From Citroniella saccharovorans (lineage in GTDB: Bacteria > Bacillota > Clostridia > Tissierellales > Peptoniphilaceae), in contig NZ_JAYKOT010000001.1 in NCBI RefSeq assembly GCF_035481615.1, forward strand, positions 403,825 to 467,824: a stretch of DNA of 64,000 bases, in the 5' to 3' direction. Position numbers and translations under genes: made by a program. Below the pieces are notes generated by a model. That model did no database searches, had not been told where the DNA came from, and was given only the letters and a program-made list of their open reading frames with translations. Positions 44,832-53,492 of this stretch are shown piece by piece (the stretch's first letter is position 1; each line of letters begins with the position of its first letter).

Positions 44832-45650
44832 ATGATAGAAAATATTAAAACTTTTTTAAGTATTTCAAAAGCCAATATTTTATTTAAGATTATTCTTAGC
44901 TTATTGATTTTTGTTATGGTAAAGATTATTATATCTATTATTAAAAAATCCCTCACTTTAAATATTTTAAAAAAAGTTCAGGATGATTCTAAAGTAGATA
45001 CTATAAAAAATATTATTTTAAATATAATATATTTCGTTATCTATTTCTTAGCTGGTATTTTTATTTTAGATCTTTTTGGTGTAAATACTTCTTCTCTTAT
45101 TGCAACTGCTGGAATTGGTGGAATTGCAATTGCATTTGGATCTCAACAACTAGTAAAAGATTTTATAATGGGTACTTTAATTATTTTAGAAGACCAATTT
45201 AGAGTTGGAGAATACATAAGCGTAGGTGGAGTTGATGGATATGTTATTGAAACTGGTCTTAGGGTTACAAAATTAAAAGATTTTTCAGGTAGGCTCCATA
45301 TTATTCAAAATGGAGATATAAGGCTTGTTACTAATATGTCTAGGACTCCTCAAAGGGCAAAAGTTACAGTTCTTTTACCCCTAAATTCAGATTTAGAAAA
45401 GATAAATAAGGCTTTAAATGAGATTTTTAAGGAGTGCAATAATAAATTTAAACATATAACTGAAGCACCAAAAATTTATGGGATTACTAAATTAAATGAT
45501 TTAACTTTTGAACTAACTATATATGTAAAAGCAAGTAATGAAGAGCATTTTGCAATTGAAACTTATGTTAGAAAAAGAATTTTGGAACAATTTCCAAAAG
45601 ATGAAATTAATTTTTTAAGTGTTAAAGGAGTTATAAATGATGAAGTATAG
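44832..45650 (+). CDS. Small-conductance mechanosensitive channel (MscS family)
   Basis: A 272-residue channel. Three N-terminal helices, a pore-lining helix (LIATAGIGGIAIAFGSQQLV), then the MscS beta domain (GEYISVGGVDGYVIETGLR) and C-terminal alpha-beta domain. AGAGGATGAGGG precedes the ATG. Together with mscL at 15024 the window encodes both tension-gated channel classes. Confidence 0.93.
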   Translation: MIENIKTFLSISKANILFKIILSLLIFVMVKIIISIIKKSLTLNILKKVQDDSKVDTIKNIILNIIYFVIYFLAGIFILDLFGVNTSSLIATAGIGGIAIAFGSQQLVKDFIMGTLIILEDQFRVGEYISVGGVDGYVIETGLRVTKLKDFSGRLHIIQNGDIRLVTNMSRTPQRAKVTVLLPLNSDLEKINKALNEIFKECNNKFKHITEAPKIYGITKLNDLTFELTIYVKASNEEHFAIETYVRKRILEQFPKDEINFLSVKGVINDEV

Positions 45651-45870
45651 GGTAGGCGATATAGTAACTCTAAAAAAAGGACATCCATGCGGCGAAAATA
45701 TGTGGGAAATTTTAAGAACTGGTGCAGATATTAAGCTAAGATGCCTTGGGTGTGATAAGCTTGTGTGGTTAAAAAGAATTGATTTTAATAAGAGAATTAG
45801 AAAAATAAAAGATGTTAGTCAAGATAAATTTGTAAGCATTGTAAATTATGAGAGGGAGGAAGATATATGA
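45637..45870 (+). CDS. DUF951 domain protein
   Basis: A 77-residue protein with the DUF951 signature: YRVGDIVTLKKGHPCGENMWEILRTG followed by a second cysteine pair (LRCLGC). The Cys residues may bind metal. Short DUF951 proteins are commonly encoded directly after MscS genes in Firmicutes, as here (14-base overlap). Function unknown. Confidence 0.88.
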   Translation: MMKYRVGDIVTLKKGHPCGENMWEILRTGADIKLRCLGCDKLVWLKRIDFNKRIRKIKDVSQDKFVSIVNYEREEDI

Positions 45871-47144
45871 AAGAAGAATATATAGAGGATTTAATTAGTA
45901 TTGTAAAAGAAGATACAAATCCTGCACTTGGATGTACAGAACCTGTAGCGGTTGCTTTTACCGCCAGTACTTTAAGAAATTACAGTAAAGGTGAATTAAA
46001 AGAATTAAAAATAGAGGTCTGCAATAACATTTTCAAAAATGGTAAGAGTGTTATGATTCCGAAAACTGGTAAATCTGGACTTGATTTAGCAGGTATCTTA
46101 GGATTTTTAGGCGGAAATTCTGAAAAAGGATATATGACCCTTGAAGATGTAAAAAATTCAGATATAGAAAAAGCATTAATTTATATTGAAAATAATAAGG
46201 TTAAGCTATCACATATTGATACCGATGAGGATGTTTTTGTAAGAGTAAGTGCATTTGCTGATAATGAAGCTGTAGCTACTACAATAAGTTCTCACATTGG
46301 GCTAAAAACTATTTATGTTGATGGGGATTTGGTTTACGAAAGTAAGGGAAAGGACCATAAAAAAGTTGATAGAAGTTTTCTTAAAGAATTAAGCTTTAAA
46401 GAAATTAAAGATTTAGCAGATACTATAAGCCTAGATAGAATTATGTTTATTGAAGATGGAATTAAAATGAATGAATATGCTTCAGAGGAAGGCTTAAAAT
46501 CAAAAGATGGACTAAGTATAGGAAAAACTTTAAAGAATTTGATGGAAGAGGGCTCTTTAAAGATGGATTCTTCTTCTAAAGCTAGACTTTTAACAGCTGC
46601 TGCTGCAGATATGAGGATGGGAGGAGGAACCTGCCCAATTATGACTTCTGGAGGATCAGGCAATCAAGGTCTTGGTGTTATTATTCCTATAAAAGTTGTT
46701 TATGATACGGAAAATTTAGAAAGAGAAAAACTAATTAGATCTGTTTTCTTTGCTCATCTAATTAATGTTTATGTAAAAGCATATTCTGGAAAACTTTCTG
46801 GTATGTGCGGATGTGCAATTGGAGCAGGAATTGGATCTAGTGCTGGAATTACTTATATGCTTGGTGGAAATCTAGAAGAAATTGAAGGCTCTGCTAGTAA
46901 TATGTTTGCTAACTTAGCTGGTATGCTATGTGATGGGGCAAAGGATACTTGTTCACTTAAGCTTTCAACATCAGCTGGAGAAGCAGTTATTTCATCTTAC
47001 TTAGCTTTGGAGGGAGTAATAGTAAAACCTAATGTGGGTATTATTGGGGATTCAATTGAAAAAACGATTCAAAATATTGGAGACCTTTCAAAGAAAGCTT
47101 TTAAGGGCGTTGATTCTTTTATGCTTGAAATTATTGATAAATAA
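45867..47144 (+). CDS. cyuA: L-cysteine desulfidase family protein (CyuA/UPF0597)
   Basis: A 425-residue protein of the serine-dehydratase-alpha-like UPF0597 family. NPALGCTEP at the N-terminus and later cysteines (MCGCAIGAG, MLCDGAKDTC) are the probable [4Fe-4S] ligands; the SGGSGNQG motif is the substrate loop. Characterised relatives split cysteine into pyruvate, ammonia and sulfide. This would feed sulfur to, or detoxify cysteine near, the YedF/DUF3343 pair. It overlaps DUF951 by 4 bases and the next gene by 1. Confidence 0.85.
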   Translation: MKEEYIEDLISIVKEDTNPALGCTEPVAVAFTASTLRNYSKGELKELKIEVCNNIFKNGKSVMIPKTGKSGLDLAGILGFLGGNSEKGYMTLEDVKNSDIEKALIYIENNKVKLSHIDTDEDVFVRVSAFADNEAVATTISSHIGLKTIYVDGDLVYESKGKDHKKVDRSFLKELSFKEIKDLADTISLDRIMFIEDGIKMNEYASEEGLKSKDGLSIGKTLKNLMEEGSLKMDSSSKARLLTAAAADMRMGGGTCPIMTSGGSGNQGLGVIIPIKVVYDTENLEREKLIRSVFFAHLINVYVKAYSGKLSGMCGCAIGAGIGSSAGITYMLGGNLEEIEGSASNMFANLAGMLCDGAKDTCSLKLSTSAGEAVISSYLALEGVIVKPNVGIIGDSIEKTIQNIGDLSKKAFKGVDSFMLEIIDK

Positions 47145-48064
47145 TGCAAAGATATAATACTTTCGATGACTATTATAAGTCCAAATTCAAAACCAAGGTA
47201 TATAGGTTATCTATAGATCTTGGTTTTACTTGTCCAAATAGGGATGGAAAAATATCTTTTGGGGGATGTAATTTTTGCAGCGAAAAGAGAATTAATTCAA
47301 AACTAATTACAAATAAAGAAACTATTTTATCACTTATAAAAAAAGAAGATGAAAAAATTACTAGAGACCATAAATCTCTTATTTATCTATCTTCTTTTAC
47401 AAACACTTATGCAAGAGTTGAAGATTTAGAAAAAATTTATAAGACTTGTTTAGAGTATGAAAATTCAGTAGGTTTAATAATAGCAACTAGAGCAGATTGC
47501 CTGTCAGATGATATTTTAGAATTACTTTCATATATTTCAAAAAATACTTATTTAATAGTTGAAATTGGCATGCAAACAGTTAATGAGAATAGCATAAGAA
47601 TGATGAATAGAGGATATACTCATTCTTATCTTAAAAAAACATTAGAAAAGCTTGATTCTCTTAATATTAAATATATTCTTCATACTATTATTGGTCTTGA
47701 AGGAGAGAAAAATGAAGATTATTTAAATTCTATTAAATATATAAATTCAACTAAGGCCATAGGAATAAAGTTTCATAATCTATATATAGAATATGGATCT
47801 AATCTTTTAAAAAAGCCATTTGAGGATTTCATATTAGAAAAAGACGAATATGTAAAAATAGTTTCAAATTTGATTGGATACTTAAAAGAAGATATAATTA
47901 TACATAGGTTATGCTCTGGACCAAATAGAGATAAGCTTATATATCCAAAATGGGCAGGCGATAAGGCAAGAGTAATTTCTAGCATACAAAAATATTTAAA
48001 AGATAATGATATATATCAAGGTAAATTTTATAAAGGAGATGATAAAGATGAAGAAAAAATTTAA
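47144..48064 (+). CDS. Radical SAM protein, TIGR01212/YhcC family
   Basis: A 306-residue radical SAM enzyme. The cluster cysteines are in FTCPNRDGKISFGGCNFC, the long C-x(11)-C-x2-C spacing typical of the YhcC group rather than CxxxCxxC. The barrel continues with VGLIIATRADCLSD and IGMQTVNENSIRMMNRG. The reaction in this family is not established. The start overlaps the desulfidase stop (TAATG). Confidence 0.9.
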   Translation: MQRYNTFDDYYKSKFKTKVYRLSIDLGFTCPNRDGKISFGGCNFCSEKRINSKLITNKETILSLIKKEDEKITRDHKSLIYLSSFTNTYARVEDLEKIYKTCLEYENSVGLIIATRADCLSDDILELLSYISKNTYLIVEIGMQTVNENSIRMMNRGYTHSYLKKTLEKLDSLNIKYILHTIIGLEGEKNEDYLNSIKYINSTKAIGIKFHNLYIEYGSNLLKKPFEDFILEKDEYVKIVSNLIGYLKEDIIIHRLCSGPNRDKLIYPKWAGDKARVISSIQKYLKDNDIYQGKFYKGDDKDEEKI

Positions 48065-49410
48065 AATAATTAGCTTTTTACTTATTTTTCTATTAACCTT
48101 TTTCGAAAGCAAGCGATTTTCAAATAAATAGAATTTCAGGGGAGAGTAGGTATGAAACCTCAAAAGAAGTTTCTAAAAATGCCTTTAAAAGTTCAAAATA
48201 CGTGATTTTAGCAAGTGGAGAAAATTTTCCAGATGCCTTAAGTGCTACCCCTCTTGCACATAGCCTTAACTGTCCAATTCTATTAACTCCTAGCACTAAA
48301 CTACCTAAAAGTATTCTAAAAGAAATTTTGGATTTGGAGGCAAAGGAAGTAATCATAGTTGGGTCTTTTTCTTCTATTTCAGAAGATATTGAAAAAGAAA
48401 TTAAAGATCTTGTTAAGGTAAGGAGAATTGGCGCTGAAAATAGATATGAAACTGCGGCCCTTATAGCAAAAGAGGTATTAAATATAAATGGATCTTCAAA
48501 AATTGCTATTGCCAGCGGAGAAAATTTTCCAGATGCCCTATCTTCATCTGCTATTCTATTGAAAGAAAAAGCTCCAATTATTTTAACGCCAAGGGATAAG
48601 CTCCCAAGAGCATCAAAAGAAGTTCTTGAAACAATGAAATTTGAAAAAACATATATTTTTGGTGGACTTGAGATGGTTTCTAAGGAAATTGAAAATGAAT
48701 TAGATAATCCAATTAGAATTAGCGGAACAGATAGATTTGATTCAAGTGTATCTTTTGCTAAACAAGCATTTGAAAATCCTGAGAATATTATTATAGTTAA
48801 TGGAAGTGGATTTGCAGATGCACTTGCTGCAGGAAGTTTAGTTCCTAAGTTAAAGGCTCCTATTATTCTTTCTGAAAAGGATTCAATTCCAGAAAAAGTT
48901 AGAAAATATCTTTTTGAAATAAATCCTAAGAAAATTTATTTTGTGGGAGGAGATAATTCTGTTTCCTCAAAAGTTGCGGGAAACATTTTAAGTATTCTGG
49001 AAGAAAAAAATAAGAAGCCTGATGTTACTTTCTCTTTAGGATATAATGACGAAAAAAGTAAGGAAATGCTAGAAATAATTAATAAAGTTAGAAAAGAAGC
49101 TGGACTCTACGAGTTGAAATATAGCAAGGAGCTTGAAAAAGCTGCAAAGATAAGAGCGAAAGAGATTTCTGTTTCTCTTTCACACACAAGGCCAGATGGA
49201 AGCCTTTGGAATACTGTTAATCCAAATGTTTCAGGAGAAAATTTAATTCAGCTAAATGCTTCCCCAGAAGAAGTTATTAAAATTCAGCTTGGAATTGAAG
49301 GACAATCTAAAAATATAAAAAAAGTTTGGGAGTACCATAAGAGTATTGGAGTTGCCTGTTTTGTTGATAACGATGGCAAGGCTTTTTGGGTTCAGGTTTA
49401 TGGAGTTTAA
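48048..49410 (+). pseudogene. Cell wall-binding (CWB2) and CAP-domain surface protein, frameshifted
   Basis: ATG 48048 (AAAGGAG) opens a signal peptide (FKIISFLLIFLLTF), but this frame stops at 48131. From about 48100 a second frame gives INRISGESRYETS and three CWB2 repeats (each with the A-x-GENFPDAL or related motif), then a CAP/SCP-like domain (about the last 120 residues, with SLSHTRPDGSLW and GENL). Removing one T from the five-T run at 48099-48103 joins them. CWB2 anchors proteins to wall polymers; CAP domains have varied, often host- or envelope-related roles. Confidence 0.78.
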
Positions 49411-49436
49411 AATTTAAAATCATTAAATTATTATTT

Positions 49437-49470
49437 AAAACCAGGGATAAGTTTTATCTCTGGTTTTTAA
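49437..49470 (+). terminator. Rho-independent terminator
   Basis: AAACCAGGGATAA pairs with TTATCTCTGGTTT (one G-T pair, short loop), followed by further T residues. Ends the CWB2-CAP gene. Confidence 0.85.
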
Positions 49471-49861
49471 AATATTATAAAAGGATGAATTTAATTTTTT
49501 AAAATTGAGTTTTAAAAATACTATTCTAAACGATTATTAACTAAATATATAATTAGGAAAAAGCATATAATTTAGAATAAAAATTCAAATATAGACAATT
49601 ACTTTTAAATAAAATATTTAAATTACTTAAAAGCTTTAATAGATTTAATTATATCTTATGCCCTTATAAACAAATAAGCTAGATAAGAATAAAAATATAG
49701 CTTTTTTGAATACGATTTCATTTTTATTAAATTCTCAATTATGGTATAATTTATGTTTGTGCTCTATATATGTTGATATTCCAACGTTTTGTATTGTAAA
49801 AATAGCAAACGGCAGAAAAACGTCAGAAAATATTCTACTGCCTATGAGGGCTCATGGGAGA
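49471..49861. other. Intergenic region at the chromosome-prophage junction
   Basis: Very AT-rich up to about 49780, then less so. TATAAT at about 49743-49748 is a possible -10 on the plus strand. GTTG...CAAC and GGCAG...CTGCC (in 49812-49845) can form weak hairpins. CATGGGA/TCCCATG (about 49853-49873) forms a hairpin at the integrase 3' end. The left attachment site should lie here since the integrase reads toward it, but no tRNA or duplicated core can be identified with only one end visible. Confidence 0.4.
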
Positions 49862-50902
49862 CTATCCCATGATTTCCCTTATAGATTCAATTCTCTGTTC
49901 GTCTCTTTGCGAGTAAGTTTTCATTACTAATTCAACTGTATCTCCCAAAAGCTCGGCGACTGTTTTAAAATCTACGCCGTTAGATATTAAATGAGTAGCA
50001 AAAGAGTGTCTAAAGCAGTGTGCAGTAAAACTCTCATAACCTATTCTTTTAGTAACTTTCCTTAACTGGTGCTTGTAGCTATCATACTTCATAGTGAATA
50101 TTCTACCTCTGTAGTCCAGAGGTTTTGATTTGATATAATGTTGTATCTTATCGTACAGATGTGTTGTGATTGGCACTGTATGCGGTTTTTTGTTTTTTAG
50201 TTCTGAAAAATCTCTAAGACCACAGTTGAATTGCTTGTTAATGTTAATCTCATAAGGCTTAATATCGCTTATAGTTAGTCCTAAAAGTTCGCCTGCTCTA
50301 ACTCCTGTGTTGATATTGACTTCGGTCATTAATTGAAGTTCTTTATTGTTTTCAAGTGTAGGGTACAGTAGATTATAATAATCATCTAAGGTCATTATCT
50401 CTTTTTCTTTTTGTACTTTATAAGAAACTTTTTGTTTTCTCATGGGATTTAAGCTTATGATTTCAAGCTCTTCAATAAAGAAGTTGAAGAGTGCCTGCAC
50501 ACATCTTTGAAAATTATATCTTGCACCTGGTTTTATATCGTCTCTTAGTATAAAGTTAAAATCTATTGGTTTGAAGGTCACTACTTTTTTATCAAGCAAG
50601 TGCTCTAAGCGTTTAAAGACACACTTATATTGCTCTTTAGTTCCATAGGAATATTTGTCTTTTCTTGCCTCAAAAAAGATATCTATACCTTCTTTTAAAG
50701 TAATGTTTGAATACTCATTTGTTGGGTCGGTCATGGACTCAAGCTCTCTCATGGCTGTGATTATCCAACTTCTAGCTTGGTTCATGTTTGTAAAGCCTTG
50801 TTTTGACTTTTGTCTCCAGTTTTTTTTGTCTTCTGGCCTGTAAGGTAGTATGGCCTGAATTGTATTGTTTCTTTCTCTATAAATTGGTTCACCAAATAAC
50901 AT
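49862..50902 (-). CDS. int: Phage tyrosine recombinase/integrase
   Basis: A 346-residue integrase. N-terminal arm-binding and core-binding (SAM-like) domains precede the catalytic domain with R202 in TGVRAGELLGL, H295-x-x-R298 in AHCFRHS, and nucleophile Y330 in MKTYSQ. It catalyses site-specific insertion of the prophage. The gene reads outward toward the left junction, the standard arrangement. The prophage genes then run to the window end. A ribosome site (AAAGGAG) lies upstream on the minus strand. Confidence 0.95.
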   Translation of the reverse strand: MLFGEPIYRERNNTIQAILPYRPEDKKNWRQKSKQGFTNMNQARSWIITAMRELESMTDPTNEYSNITLKEGIDIFFEARKDKYSYGTKEQYKCVFKRLEHLLDKKVVTFKPIDFNFILRDDIKPGARYNFQRCVQALFNFFIEELEIISLNPMRKQKVSYKVQKEKEIMTLDDYYNLLYPTLENNKELQLMTEVNINTGVRAGELLGLTISDIKPYEININKQFNCGLRDFSELKNKKPHTVPITTHLYDKIQHYIKSKPLDYRGRIFTMKYDSYKHQLRKVTKRIGYESFTAHCFRHSFATHLISNGVDFKTVAELLGDTVELVMKTYSQRDEQRIESIREIMG

Positions 50903-50955
50903 ATTTGTCTCCTTTCGGGTTTGTATGTTATAAGGTAAATGATATTTTGGTGGGG

Positions 50956-51972
50956 TTATTTAATTAGATCTAAAAATTCATCTTCTGTGAGAATTTTTAT
51001 ATTGTTTTCTCTACTACTGTAATCTATACCTTTTTTATGGTTTTGAGTAGTATCTACATAATCACCAACTATAAGATAATCAGTATTTAAAGTCGTTCTT
51101 TCTTGCAGATTTCCTTCACAATTTAATATCTCTTTGTATAGATTTGAGATATCAAGTTTTTTGAAAATTCCACTAAAGCAAAAATTTTTATCATTAAACA
51201 GGTCGTAATTATTTGTTTTAGTTTCTATTGGTTTATAATTTTCTTTTAACCACTTAATATAAGTGGTATTTCTTTTTGGCTTAATTCTTGGGTCAGTGGT
51301 TAAACAAGTTATATAATTCACTTCTAGCTTTGGGTTGTTTGTTATCAAATATTTATAATATTCTAAGGTGGTTTTACAATCATCTAAAGCCCTGTGAGAC
51401 TTTGTCTCAATTTTAAGGTCTTTTTTAATGTTTTCTAGTTTAAATGAAGACCTATGATCATAGTTTCTTGCAAATTGTAAGACATCGAAGATTTGATTTT
51501 TTAGGTCCTTAGATAAATAAGAATTTACAAATTCTATATCAAAAGGTGCATTGTACGCAGTGACCGTGTCGTCTCCAATAAATTTTAATATTTCAGGGAT
51601 ATATCCACTAAAATATTCATAATCTTTTACGTCTTCGTCTTTAATCCCGTGAATGTGTGAGTTTTCTATTGGCTCTACAGGGTTGCATAGTGTGGAAAAT
51701 TCGTCCACAATCTCTAAGTCTCTTACCTTAATTGCTGCAAATTCTATGATTTCACTTGTAAAAGCTCTTAGTCCAGTGGTTTCAACGTCAATTATTGTAA
51801 AATCTTTTGGATAGGTTGTTACTTTAGGTTTTATTTTTTTATTTTGCTTGTAGTAAATAACTGCTAAAATTATAAATATTAAAAAGATACCTGTACCAAA
51901 ATCTTCATTAAAATTAAAAAGTATCAAAGATAGGACGAAACTTATAATTAAATATAATTTTTTTATTTTCAT
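50956..51972 (-). CDS. Membrane-anchored DEDDh 3'-5' exonuclease with BRCT domain
   Basis: A 338-residue protein. Residues 5-20 and 28-43 are two hydrophobic helices. A DnaQ-like exonuclease follows (56-215) with all catalytic residues: D62 and E64 in IDVETTG, D145 in NAPFD, H193 and D198 in HRALDD. After a linker comes a BRCT domain (about 262-337, FCFSGIFKK). It lies between integrase and repressor in the lysogeny block, transcribed with them on the minus strand and so likely expressed in the prophage state. A role in DNA repair, or in attacking entering DNA at the membrane, is inference. AGGAGGT precedes the start. Confidence 0.85.
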   Translation of the reverse strand: MKIKKLYLIISFVLSLILFNFNEDFGTGIFLIFIILAVIYYKQNKKIKPKVTTYPKDFTIIDVETTGLRAFTSEIIEFAAIKVRDLEIVDEFSTLCNPVEPIENSHIHGIKDEDVKDYEYFSGYIPEILKFIGDDTVTAYNAPFDIEFVNSYLSKDLKNQIFDVLQFARNYDHRSSFKLENIKKDLKIETKSHRALDDCKTTLEYYKYLITNNPKLEVNYITCLTTDPRIKPKRNTTYIKWLKENYKPIETKTNNYDLFNDKNFCFSGIFKKLDISNLYKEILNCEGNLQERTTLNTDYLIVGDYVDTTQNHKKGIDYSSRENNIKILTEDEFLDLIK

Positions 51973-51982
51973 GTTTTACCTC

Positions 51983-52612
51983 CTACTTATCCGTATTGTG
52001 ATAATATCCAACTAATTTTCCCATTATCTTTATATCGCCAGTTTTTACTACTATAGGCGGGTAATTCCTATTGCAGGGTTGTAAAATTATTTCGTGCTCA
52101 TTTATATAAATTTTTTTGAGTGTCGCTTCGTTATCTATAAGGACTGCCCCAACTTCGCCATTTTCAACCATTGGCTGTTGTCTTAGAAAAACAAGGTCGC
52201 CTTCGTGAATACCCATATCAATCATAGAATCTCCTTTTGCTTTTAGGATAAAATCTGCTTGGGGTAGGTTTTGATCTAGCATAAAGTAGCCGTCATAGTT
52301 TTCTTCTGCGAAGATTGGCTCTCCACAGGCTATAACTCCTAAAATGGGAATCTTTTTTAATTTTTCTGGGAGGATGATTCCAGGAATGTCACTTAAATCT
52401 TTTTCATCATCCCATCCCATTAGGTAGGCTGGGGATACGTCTAAGGCTTTGGCCATGGCTTCTATTCTGTCTGATGGAATATTCGTTATAACCTTAGACT
52501 CGTACTTGTGAATTGTCACTTTGCTAACGCCAACCTTTTTGCCTAATTCTTCTAAAGTCATTCCCTTTTCTAACCTTTTTTTATTTATCCTATCACCAAT
52601 AGTAATAATCAT
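51983..52612 (-). CDS. CI-like phage repressor (XRE HTH + S24 peptidase)
   Basis: A 209-residue repressor. N-terminal helix-turn-helix (TLEELGKKVGVSKVTIHKYE), then an S24 LexA/CI-type self-cleaving domain: cleavage motif ACGEP, catalytic Ser in KGDSM and Lys in ATLKKI. In this family DNA damage and RecA trigger self-cleavage and induction. It is divergent from cro, and the gap between them carries three related operator-like sites. AGGAGGTGG ribosome site on the minus strand. Confidence 0.95.
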   Translation of the reverse strand: MIITIGDRINKKRLEKGMTLEELGKKVGVSKVTIHKYESKVITNIPSDRIEAMAKALDVSPAYLMGWDDEKDLSDIPGIILPEKLKKIPILGVIACGEPIFAEENYDGYFMLDQNLPQADFILKAKGDSMIDMGIHEGDLVFLRQQPMVENGEVGAVLIDNEATLKKIYINEHEIILQPCNRNYPPIVVKTGDIKIMGKLVGYYHNTDK

Positions 52613-52750
52613 AATCCACCTCCTATAATAAGTGTATCATAAAGTTACTTAATAAACAACACAAATTAATAAATTTTTATAAAAAATTACTTGACAATTA
52701 ACATTTTATGTGTTACCTTATAGTTAACAGAAAGGAGGGATATAAAAATA
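52613..52750. promoter_or_regulatory. Lysogeny switch region with divergent promoters and operators
   Basis: Three related 17-bp sites occur at 52644-52660 (GTTACTTAATAAACAAC), 52686-52702 (ATTACTTGACAATTAAC) and 52712-52728 (GTTACCTTATAGTTAAC). A perfect TTGACA (52691-52696) lies inside the second and is the likely -35 for cro; its -10 is unclear. On the minus strand, TTGTTT and TACACT with 17-base spacing give a repressor promoter whose -35 overlaps the first site. This layout fits CI/Cro competition. Confidence 0.7.
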
Positions 52751-52948
52751 ATGATAAAGATAAACAAATTAAAAGCACGTTTTGTAGAACAGGGATACAC
52801 CCAACAAGATATAGCTAAAGAGCTTGGTATAACTGATGTAACGCTATCTAGAAAGTTAGCTAAGGGGGTTTTTAACTCAGATGAAATATATAAAATGATT
52901 GCTATATTAAAAATTGAAGATCCAACAGAAATTTTTTTTGCAGAATAA
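52751..52948 (+). CDS. Cro-like XRE-family regulator
   Basis: A 65-residue protein that is essentially one helix-turn-helix domain (YTQQDIAKELGITDVTLSRKL). Small size, opposite orientation to the repressor and location at the start of the early genes identify it as the Cro counterpart. GAAAGGAGG precedes the ATG. Confidence 0.9.
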   Translation: MIKINKLKARFVEQGYTQQDIAKELGITDVTLSRKLAKGVFNSDEIYKMIAILKIEDPTEIFFAE

Positions 52949-52965
52949 GTTAACTAATAAGTAAC
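52949..52965. promoter_or_regulatory. Fourth operator-like site, inverted
   Basis: GTTAACTAATAAGTAAC, whose reverse complement GTTACTTATTAGTTAAC closely matches the sites in the switch region. It lies directly after cro (overlapping its stop) and before the next gene, so it may regulate the early operon internally. Confidence 0.6.
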
Positions 52966-52994
52966 AATAAATAAAAATTTTAGGAGGTAGAGGT

Positions 52995-53174
52995 ATGGAA
53001 AAGTTAGTTTTTAAGAAAGTAAAGAATTGGGGGCCTGCTAAGGAAGCTTTATGGGTTCCTGAAGATATTGCGGGTTCTGTTAAGGCTCTTGCAGAGGAGG
53101 CAAATATATCTACTAAGACTATTACTTGTGAGCTTCTTGCTTTTGCTATAAAGCATATTGAAATTGTTGAATAG
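52995..53174 (+). CDS. Small phage protein, ribbon-helix-helix-like
   Basis: A 59-residue protein with AGGAGG upstream. Composition: a basic start (KLVFKKVKNWGP), then two predicted helices (SVKALAEEANISTKTITCELLAFAI). The alternation resembles small DNA-binding proteins, but no specific family is recognised. It sits in the early operon after cro and the fourth operator-like site. Confidence 0.6.
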   Translation: MEKLVFKKVKNWGPAKEALWVPEDIAGSVKALAEEANISTKTITCELLAFAIKHIEIVE

Positions 53175-53197
53175 GTGAGTAAAAAAGGAGTGTAAAT

Positions 53198-53479
53198 ATG
53201 AGAGATTTAAAAAGAGAAGAATTATTGGAGTTAGGGTTTAAAGAGGGATACCGCTATGCCCTTGGAAGATTTTTATTTCTAAAACTTACAGATGACGATG
53301 GCGATATTGATTATTGTCTTAGATGGTATGAAGACACACCTAAAATAATGCTGATTGATTTATTTTTACTCGATTCATTTAAAACTATAAGTGAAGAAGA
53401 ATTTTTAAAAGGCTATATTTCAATACCAAAAACTGTAATTGAAAAATACAAGGAAATTATGAAGAAGTTGGAAAAGTAA
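53198..53479 (+). CDS. Hypothetical early phage protein
   Basis: A 93-residue acidic protein with AAAGGAG upstream. It has an alpha-beta pattern (GRFLFLKLTDDDGDIDYCLRWYED) and no membrane segment or known motif. Part of the rightward early gene run. Confidence 0.55.
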   Translation: MRDLKREELLELGFKEGYRYALGRFLFLKLTDDDGDIDYCLRWYEDTPKIMLIDLFLLDSFKTISEEEFLKGYISIPKTVIEKYKEIMKKLEK

Positions 53480-53492
53480 AGGGGGGGAAGTT

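Noticed and set aside
49737..49860. Possible small structured RNA (TATAAT followed by hairpins)
   Set aside because: Hairpins are weak and no match to tmRNA, SRP RNA, 6S or a tRNA was seen; recorded only as part of the junction region.
49706..49930. Plus-strand open frame of 74 codons at the prophage junction
   Set aside because: It overlaps the integrase 3' end, lacks a ribosome site and shows no domain.
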